Source: Littorina saxatilis (Eukaryota; Mollusca; Gastropoda; Littorinimorpha; Littorinidae). From it: a DNA stretch of 64,000 nt. This document shows, in pieces, positions 53,773-64,000 of this stretch (position 1 is the first letter of the stretch; the number at the start of each line of letters is the position of its first letter). The notes under the pieces are model-generated. The model ran no database searches. It was given only the letters and a program-made list of their open reading frames with translations, and was not told where the DNA came from. The stretch spans positions 24,129,057-24,193,056 of the forward strand of contig NC_090254.1 in the NCBI RefSeq assembly GCF_037325665.1, written 5' to 3'. The position numbers were made by a program, and so were the translations under genes.

Positions 53773-54574
53773 TAATCGGATATGACAGAGGCAGGTCGTA
53801 TAGGCATTTGCTTTTTTTGATTTTAGCACGATGATATAACATTTTTATATTTGTACGTACCCTCCAAAACAAACAAACCCAACACACACAAAAACAACCA
53901 AAAGAGAAAAAAAACAGAAACATACAACATTACAAACAAGCAAAATACACATAAGTACCAAGAAACGAAATGCAACAACAACAATAAAGGGACACCACAG
54001 AATTACACATACATTATATTCGTCAGTCGCAGGCACACCTGAAATTCTTACAGGGGAGGTAACAAGGATCTGAGCTAAAATGAAAGAGTACTTTCCCTTG
54101 CATCGACGAAACGTACTTTGTGCTACCTGTATCGAGGCGATTTTACCTTTTGATGCATCGATCCTGCTTTAAATTGTAATTTGCTTGCTTTCTAACATGT
54201 TATTACATAACAACTAGGCATTAAAGGTCAGATGAAGGCAACAACGGTCAGTGAAAGTATTTCTGTGTCTTTACCCGTGAGCTATCGACGAACCAACACG
54301 AAGCGGAAGTAGTCCCGAGAACGTAGAAGCTACGCGCGCAACTGTGTTTATTAAATGTGCAGTTTTTGAACAATTTAGGGTAGATTTTCATAAAAAAAGT
54401 CTTTAGAATTTTATAAGAAATGAAAACTTATAACTGTGCATGCAATTAAGGATTCATTGTTATTTAAATGAAAGCAACAAACAAATTCTGGCACTTTAAA
54501 AATGGTTATGTTAAACACCATTAATGTTTACAATTCTTGTTTTGGTCGGGCTTCAAACTTTCTGCATAATCGGT

Positions 54575-54713
54575 AGCTTTGCGCAGTGGCGGTACCATAG
54601 TCGATGAGGTTTATCCGAGACGTGGTTATTGCTAGTTGAAAACTATTCCCAATACCCCGCGTGGACGACCTTCGGGTCGGCAAACGCAATTTTTGACGGT
54701 TCCTACGGGAACT
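54575..54713 (+). ncRNA. U4 spliceosomal snRNA
   Basis: It starts AGCTTTGCGCAGTGGCGGTA, identical to vertebrate U4 at nearly every position of the U4/U6 stem II region. The 5' stem-loop with kink-turn follows (ATGAGGTTTATCCGAGACG...GTTATTG), where CGAT/ATTG replaces CAAT/ATTG and keeps pairing. Then come GCTAGTTGAAAACT (stem I), CCCAATACCCCGC, a hairpin GACGACC-TTCG-GGTCGGC, the Sm site AATTTTTGA and the 3' stem-loop GGTTCC-TACG-GGAACT. The length of 139 nt fits U4 (about 145 in human). The intact, compensated structure suggests a working gene; I could not identify its upstream PSE. Confidence 0.93.
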
Positions 54714-54796
54714 AATATACAATTGAAAATAATCTACTCTTCTCTGTACTTTACTTCTGCAACGTAGTTTTAACACACCTGACTTCTTTGAAGGGT

Positions 54797-54967
54797 TAAA
54801 GGCCAACATCCAAAAGAATTTTTCTCCTGGAGCGACCTAAACTTGAACCCGTCGATATTCTTGCATGTCTGTTTACTTCGTGCTGCACGCAAAAATTGTG
54901 CGACTTCCTTGCTGCGTGGATTGACGAAGCTGTTTTATTCTCGTGACTGAAAACACTGCAGTGCGTG
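54797..54967 (+). repeat. 170-bp module, inverted copy at 58246-58416
   Basis: GGCCAACATCC, TTTCTCCTGGAGCGACCTAA, TGTTTACTTCGTGCTGCACG and TCGTGACTGAAAACACTGC are shared with the other site on the opposite strand at high identity. Here it is fused to Family A terminal sequence (ATTCTGTGGGTTCGACAG) and then to an inverted Family A segment (ATCGGTCCAGTAGTTTGGTC) up to about 55028. Confidence 0.8.
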
Positions 54968-55421
54968 AAGTTGTATTCTGTGGGTTCGACAGATCGGTCC
55001 AGTAGTTTGGTCTCAATCGCTCTACACACACGCACACACACACATACACACACTGGCACACACACACACACACACACACACACTAGCTCACACACACACA
55101 CGCGCACACACACACCCGCTCGGCTTTTTGTCCCCTCTGCCTCACTGATTTGGTTAAATTGTGTTTATTTCGTCATTATTTTGTTAGTAAATAGTGAACA
55201 TTGCTTCAATGCCGAAGCAAAAAACATCATTATTGGTTGTAATGTGCTACCAATTTTAAAACCCGAATATCGTATTACATAGTAATTTTGACAGCAGTTC
55301 AAATGTGTACATTAACCAGTTCCATTCAGCAGACTTTCAGGTCTTTGTAACTGATTTCTGGCCAGGAATTTATCACGCTTTCTATTGTTCATTCGTTTCC
55401 TGTGACATCAGCAAACCAGCA

Positions 55422-55424
<3 letters not shown>

Positions 55425-55504
<80 letters not shown>
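55425..55504. repeat. (TG)n microsatellite, about 80 bp
   Basis: A pure TG tract immediately upstream of Family B copy B4. Confidence 0.95.
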
Positions 55505-55505
<1 letters not shown>

Positions 55506-55518
55506 CTTATCGGTTTTT

Positions 55519-56255
55519 GAGTCACTTGAGAAAAAGTGACTCTATGTAATCGGTCAGTGTTAGTCTGTCCGGCCGGCCGTCCGGCCGGCCGTCCGGCCGG
55601 CCGTCCGGCCGGCCGTCCGTAGACACCACCTTAACGTTGGACTTTTCTCGGAAACTATCAAAGCGATCGGGCTCATATTTTGTTTAGTCGTGACCTCCAA
55701 TGACCTCTACACTTTAACGATGGTTTCGTTGACCTTTGACCTTTTTCAAGGTCACAGGTCAGCGTCAAAGGAAAAATTAGACATTTTATATCTTTGACAA
55801 ACTTTTCTCGGAAACTATCAAAGCGATCGGGCTCATATTTTGTTTAGTCGTGACCTCCAATGACCTCTACACTTTAACGATGGTTTCGTTGACCTTTGAC
55901 CTTTTTCAAGGTCACAGGTCAGCGTCAAAGGAAAAATTAGACATTTTATATCTTTGACAAAGTTCATCGGATGTGATTGAAACTTTGTAGGATTATTCTT
56001 TACATCAAAGTATTTACATCTGTAGCCTTTTACGAACGTTATCAGAAAAACAAGGGAGATAACTAGCCTTTTCTGTTCGGCAACACACAACTTAACGTTG
56101 GGCTTTTCTCGGAAACTATAAAAGTGACCGGGCTCAAATTTTATGTGAACGTGACTCATTGTGTTGTGAATAGCAATTTCTTCCTGTCCATCTGATGCCT
56201 CATATAATATTCAGAACTGCGAAAGTGACTCGATCGAGCGTTTGCTCTTCTTGTT
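55519..56255 (+). mobile_element. Family B HINE element, copy B4, with internal duplication
   Basis: A full-length copy after GGTTTTT, with the longest (CCGG/CCGT)n tract of the family (about 55569-55618). A 160-bp core segment is tandemly duplicated (55641-55800 and 55801-55960). Confidence 0.85.
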
Positions 56256-56975
56256 GTTGTTGTTGATGAGTACGTAACAAAATGTAGTCAGTATAATTAT
56301 ATACGTTTGCACCATACCTCATCTCCCGTGAAATATCAACAGAGTTCGAAGTTTCAGTTTGTCAATCTGTATAGTATGATTTGTTTTCAAATACGTTTTG
56401 TCTTTCTTTCCTTGTCCTGGTTTGTTTACAGATCATCGTCATTTTTTAATCTCGGAAGATCTAACTAGTGTTCTGAGCATCGCCTAAGTAGACATCAACA
56501 AGCATGTACATACTTGAATGATCTTGCCGTTGTCTATCTTTTCCGATATCGTGTCCATTTCCACATCGCAACATTATTGAATATTTGTACCAGTTTCAAT
56601 TTGTCTGATTCAAACTAGATGTTGAATGACACAGAAATAAAACGATTTCTTCGTGAACTTCAATTTTGTTTGAGTAATATATCAGGTGTACGATACATCT
56701 ACACAGGTGTGTGTGTGTGTGTTCTTGAACATAACTACACCCATGTGTTTATGAGTTACATAATTATATATATGCGTTCAGTCAGTCTGCATGTTTCCTT
56801 TCACAAAATAAGACACAACATCAAAAATGAATACAGATTTGATCTGCAAGGAGGAAATATCAAACCAACCCACACCCCAAACCTAAAGCAGCTCATGACA
56901 AACTTTTGGTACACACTTTGCAAAATAAAACTCTAATTTCTAACCAGCTGCATTACACGCTGCCAACAGAGAGAG

Positions 56976-58416
56976 AACAAGTCGCGTAAGGCAAAATTAC
57001 AACATTTAGTCAATCTGTCGAACCCACAGAATACAAGAAACTAAGTCCATCTCACGATGAACACGAGCCGAAATCATATGCACTCGACTTATGAAATAGA
57101 AAGAAATTAAATACGACGAAGAGAAGAAAAAGTTTGAAAGTACCATTGAACTTCCATGTCGGCGTGTGGCTGAGCTTAAAATAGGAATGTTGTTGCAATC
57201 TGTTAGGCACTTTCCCTTTTGACAGGTAGTTTTTGCATGTACAGCAAAACACGGCCTTTTTTACAAATCCTAAAGACTGTCGGAAACTTCGCATGCTCTC
57301 TTGTGAACGCCATGTGAAACATTGATTCTGAAACAAAAATCTATGGCATGAATGACAATGGAAAGACGGTCTCTCTCTGATTCCAAGTTCATAATCACAG
57401 TTATGAAGTGCTGAATTTAAAAAATCTGTAGATGAAGTAAAATCATTTGAATGTTGGCTTGTTGAAACTTCATAACAAACAGCCACCTCGTCTATATCAT
57501 TATCTGAAAGAATGCAAACTTCCTTTGAAACACCAACATTTGTATGGAAAACTTCTGTTTCTGTCATCTTTGATTTCATTTGACAACTTGGACTGATGGC
57601 ATCTTCCAGAGATATATCCATTACTTTCAACTTGCGCCTCTTTGTATTCCTGTAAGCCTGCCACTTATTTATAAAAAGAAACGTTTGATACTTTTACCAA
57701 ACAGTTAGTATAATGCACGCTCTACCTGTATTCGTCTTTAAATTCTGCAAGACTGAAGCGAAAGAGGTCTGTCTCAGTTTTGTGGTCAGTTTGTTGTGTA
57801 CATTTACACACGCACAACGAACAACACATGCACAGGCCAGGGGGAAGCTCCACTTTCTTATGTCCGACGATAGACGTATACATGTAGTTTACATGTTTAT
57901 TAGTCATCTATTTGATTGATTACGTGTATGATATGACGGAGAGTCGCATCGGTTTGATGCCGTGAACCCAACCGTGGCTGTGGCTGTCGTTTGAAGTAGC
58001 CTACTTCTTTATAAAGATTAATTTACATTCTGACCAAGGCATGTTTGGTACCTACTGAATCCTTGTTGCGTGTAGTTTTACGTGGCACGTTGCCCAAAGT
58101 TGTATTCTTGAGGAGCATAAAATAAAACGTGTTACAAAGTTATCTCAAAACTCTGCAGTGACTGCTCGCGCAGCAGGTCAGCTAATTATAGCACGCAGCC
58201 TCCACAAACAGCTTTCGAGCCGAGACCACGGCTCGTCAAAAACTGCACGCACTGCAGTGTTTTCAGTCACGAGAATAAAACAGCTTCGTCAATCCACGCA
58301 GCAAGGAAGTCGCTCAATTTTTGCGTGCAGCACGAAGTAAACAGACATGCAAGAATAGCGACGGGTTCAAGTTTAGGTCGCTCCAGGAGAAAAATTCTTG
58401 TGGATGTTGGCCTTTA
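56976..58416 (-). mobile_element. Helitron/Helentron-like remnant with a Family A end
   Basis: The low-coordinate edge AACAAGTCGCGTAAGGC...CATTTAGTCAA...TGTCGAACCCACAGAAT matches the first 60 bp of reverse-oriented Family A copies. The remainder is different and carries the coding fragment at 57052-57630 and the 170-bp module at 58246-58416. The upper boundary is uncertain; no hairpin end was found there. Confidence 0.6.
57052..57690 (-). pseudogene. Helitron N-terminal (DUF6570-like) coding fragment
   Basis: The minus-strand frame is open from about 57690 (NKWQAYRNTKRRKLKVMDIS) through the Met at 57630 to 57052. It holds FHCHSCHRFLFQNQC and, about 30 residues on, VFCCTCKNYLSKGKVPN. The CxxC...CxxC-K-xYLxxGKxP pattern is that of the DUF6570 region that precedes the Rep domain in many animal Helitron proteins. 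After KVPN the family pattern is lost, and neither the Rep (HUH) motif nor the helicase is present. It is a truncated relic, and its orientation agrees with the Family A 5'-to-3' sense. Confidence 0.65.
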
Positions 58417-60039
58417 AGTTCATCCTGACTTGGTCATAGTCAGTGCTCAGGGTTCTCATTGAGCGGCATGTAGATTTGTTTTTGTATGTTTGTCATTTAT
58501 TGATAAAAATATTCTTGACAGACTTGGAATCATTTGTTTATATCTGTCTTACTAATTTGATTAAATAATGAGCTGGGGTCAGGCATTTACTATACATACT
58601 TTCTGACCTGAGTTATACCAGCTGACACTTACTGCACTACACAACAAACTCACATTTGTGACACATTTACACTTGTGAAGTGAGAGAGAGAGAGAGACAT
58701 TTGTTGAATGTTTAAACAAGTTTATTTTTCTATTCGCACACAGTGATAATAGCCATCTTCAGTATATTTCGTTGTCTCGATGAATGCAGTCGATAAATTC
58801 ATGTACACAATTATAATGGAAAATAATGAAAGAGGGAAACATCTCGGAATTCTTTTGCATCCTGGATTGAGGCTTACACTAACAACTTGCAATACACTTT
58901 TACGTGGGTAGGACGGTGGCAGTGTGTTGATCATTATAACGGGGTGTTGGGTAGGGGTGGTGGGTGTGCTGCTGGTGAAAGGGGGGGGGGGGGGTATGTT
59001 ATTTGTAAATTATTATAAGAAAAACGTGGATGCAAAGTGCTCATACAAATAGTATTAATATAATTCCAATATTACTATGTATAAGAAACAAACATAATTT
59101 CAGAAGAAATTCAGTGTCTCCATGAACCACCAGCTAGCCTGTTTGACGCGAAATTTAAGATAGATTCATCTTTTGCACAAGCTTTACAATAAATAAAATA
59201 AAAAAAACTACATTGAAATCAGAAATCACAAACTCATGTTTCAGCTATCTAGTGAAGGCAAATGAACACATTTTAAAACTTTCATATCATATGCATCTGT
59301 ACAAAATAATATCAAAAGCGGACAAAGGTCTATACAAAAATACAATGAGAAACTATGTTCTGTACTTAATGATAATCATTGCCATGTATATTAATCACAG
59401 TCAGCTACGGTTCAACCATCGGTTACATCAGAAATCGCCCATAACAACCCAATAAAACACAATACTACATGGCATAATCCCAGCCCACATTGCAAACAGT
59501 TAAAGTTGGAGGTTTAAACAACTGATTCTTCAATTTCTTCAGAAAAATATTTTTTTAGTCTGCATTTTAGAACGCTGTTTATAAGTTGTAATTCATTCAA
59601 ATAGATATTAGAATGTTTTCTTCACAATAGCACTAGTGTTTTCTAATATACCTATTTCTTTCGTGTATGTTTGTCAGGGCAAGATCTGACTGGTACGTGG
59701 CCAAACAAATAGGCATCACCTGGGCAGATTACTGCATACACCTGCACTGACATAAATGAGCTCTCGCTTTGAACGTGTGAATCGAAACACCCCTCTCCAA
59801 TTCCTCTGACCCCCTCCCCCACCCCTCCCCCCCTAAAAATCCCCCCCTTTCCTCCATTCTCCCCCTACCCCCCCCCCCCCCCCTCCCTGGCCCTATGTGC
59901 AGCCCTGTCAAAGTTTAAAAAATCTTTGGTAACGGGGTGTGCAGCCCTGTCAAAGTCAAAAAAATCTTTGGTAACGAATTACAACTGCTACAGTACTATT
60001 AATACTACCATAGAAACAGATACAGGTAGGTGGGAGAAC

Positions 60040-60122
<83 letters not shown>
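58417..60122. other. Non-coding stretch / possible 3' UTR of the folate-receptor-like gene
   Basis: A G-run lies at 58980-58994, a C-run near 59870-59882 and a (GA)n tract at 60042-60120. Reverse AATAAA (TTTATT) occurs near 58719. The direct repeat GTGCAGCCCTGTCAAAGT...AAAATCTTTGGTAACG occurs at 59897 and 59939. No gene is seen. Confidence 0.45.
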
Positions 60123-62724
<2,602 letters not shown>

Positions 62725-62889
62725 GATGTCTTCGAGCTTTCGCTGTGGTTTGCCACCATCGCATTACAAATGCAGCAGACGATCGATTCGGGCCTAAAAT
62801 GCCACCAAGTGCGGATCAGCGCCGGATAGGAATTCCTGGATCGATAATGGAATGTGCTGCAGAAACTGAGAGGCCTGGTGTGGCTGTTC

Positions 62890-62893
<4 letters not shown>

Positions 62894-62925
<32 letters not shown>

Positions 62926-62980
62926 GTGTGTGTGTGTGTGTGAGAGAGACAGAGAGAGAGAGAGAGGGGGGGGGGGGGCG
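62894..62980. repeat. (TG)n-(GA)n-G microsatellite
   Basis: TG repeats with one CG interruption are followed by GA repeats and a G-run; no gene. Confidence 0.9.
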
Positions 62981-63069
62981 GCGGGACTGAGAGTGATTTC
63001 ACGATTTAAGAGAGAGAGATAATTTTTGTTATACCTTCCCATCTTTCTCATTTTTTTATAGCAATTTTT

Positions 63070-63458
63070 AAGCCGCCATTAGAATAATGGGGGGGCTTAC
63101 TGGATTTGCTCTGTCTGTTTGTTTATTTGTTGGTTTGCTTGAGGCGGGCGGGCGGGCAGTCAGTCGGTCGGTGTTTGTCGGGTAAGACTTGTATCTCTGG
63201 GTCAATTAAGCTCAAATTTTGTGAAATAGTTAGGAATAGGCTTTGTTTTTTGTATGCACAAAATTACATTCCTAACCGTAGTCAAACGGAAGATATTAGC
63301 TTTTAACGGACAAACCGAGCCAGGGGACGAAACCAGGGGACGAAACCCACTGACGTGTGCGGGAATTCCCGCAGGTTACTTCCCTTTCCCCTTTTCAGTT
63401 CACTGATCTATATTTTTTTAGATCAGTGTTTTGGTTTGGCAGCCGCCATGCTTTTGTT
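63070..63458 (+). mobile_element. Family C Helentron-like (HINE) element
   Basis: It follows TTTTT and opens with a hairpin with arms AAGCCGCCATTA and TAATGGGGGGGCTT. A GGGC/GTCG simple repeat (63143-63180) and a short core follow, with AAGCTCAAATTTTGTG comparable in place to GGGCTCATATTTTGT of Family B. Near the right end the arm returns (AGCCGCCAT), and the element ends GCTTTTGTT. Only one copy is in this window, so its boundaries rest on the plan shared with Families A and B. Confidence 0.65.
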
Positions 63459-64000
63459 CAATTTCATTTTACGTGCTCCGATATTTGGATGCTTCGTTGG
63501 ACGGTAACAGTGGAGCAGAGATCTGTAGCAAGGATCCCCTTGCAACAGTAGTAGGGAGATTTAAAAAACGAAACGTCGGGACGTTTCGTTTTGAAGTTGT
63601 GGTAAACGTCATCATTTCGGGGGTCTCTCGCTGGAAAGGTGAAGGTCAACTGAAACGGAACGTGGAACGTCAAAACGCAGTCACGTTTTCCACCCCCAAA
63701 AAACGAACAATATTTCGTCAACTTTTGTGAGTATTTTTGCACACTAACAGTTTTATTTGTTGGCCATTTTATGCATTGCTAGATTCATCAACCCTTTCAC
63801 AGTCTTTCAGCGCTGAGAATGTGTTCATTGGAGGTAGACAACTGTTGTGAACTGAAATATTTTGAAGGGTGCTGATCCTGGTACATTTATCCAACTTCAT
63901 GGTGAGAAAGCAAATGGCGAAGCAGAAGTAGGTCATCGCATCGAATTTTTATTCTGGCTTCGTATGTGATTTTGTATAAACAAAGTCTGTGTGATTTATT
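63459..64000. other. Non-coding stretch
   Basis: A small palindrome lies at about 63563-63588 (AAACGAAACGTC/GACGTTTCGTTTT). No gene or element is recognised. Confidence 0.45.

Noticed and set aside
54528-54809. 93-codon minus-strand open frame
   Set aside because: It is the antisense of the U4 snRNA gene.

Overview
The window is animal nuclear DNA, most likely from a gastropod mollusc. The reasons are intron-rich single genes with GT-AG splicing, low overall coding density, long (TG)n and (GA)n microsatellites, tRNA-derived SINEs and many short DNA-transposon derivatives. My recollection is that the commonest repeat here (Family A, ends in CGCGACTTGTT) is abundant in periwinkles (Littorina); that is an inference, not a search result.

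Four protein genes and one RNA gene can be supported. (1) DCAF17, + strand, 14753-31815: 14 exons joined in consistent phase give 559 codons. It is a CUL4-DDB1 ubiquitin-ligase substrate receptor. (2) NIP7, - strand, 45772-39010: five exons, 181 codons, a 60S ribosome-assembly factor. (3) GABARAP (ATG8 family), + strand, 47013-50462: three exons, 117 codons, divergent from NIP7 across about 1.2 kb. (4) A compact folate-receptor-domain protein with a predicted GPI-anchor signal, - strand, 62724-60123: four exons, one junction unsure. (5) A U4 snRNA gene, + strand, 54575-54713, which no ORF reveals.

Layout: 1-14.7 kb is repeats only. 14.7-31.8 kb is DCAF17, whose introns are packed with transposons and two unusual tandem arrays. 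32.9-34.5 kb is a nearly intact Tc1 element. 35-42 kb is a cluster of LINE-mobilised SINE-like copies running into NIP7. 43.1-44.7 kb holds nested elements inside NIP7 intron 2. 47.0-50.5 kb is GABARAP with a Mutator-like element in intron 1 and a Family B copy in intron 2. 51-60 kb is the 3' flank, U4 and a Helitron-like remnant. 60-62.7 kb is the folate-receptor-like gene, followed by a Family C element.

The most interesting structure is a set of three repeat families (A, B, C) with unrelated sequence but one shared plan: a T5 flank, a terminal hairpin, a microsatellite, a core, a second copy of the hairpin arm near the other end, and a terminal TTGTT. This is the plan of Helentron-associated elements such as Drosophila DINE-1. 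Two observations support rolling-circle movement: two Family A copies are joined exactly head to tail, and a Family A end borders a DUF6570-like (Helitron N-terminal) coding fragment. No retrovirus-like or Polinton-like element was recognised.
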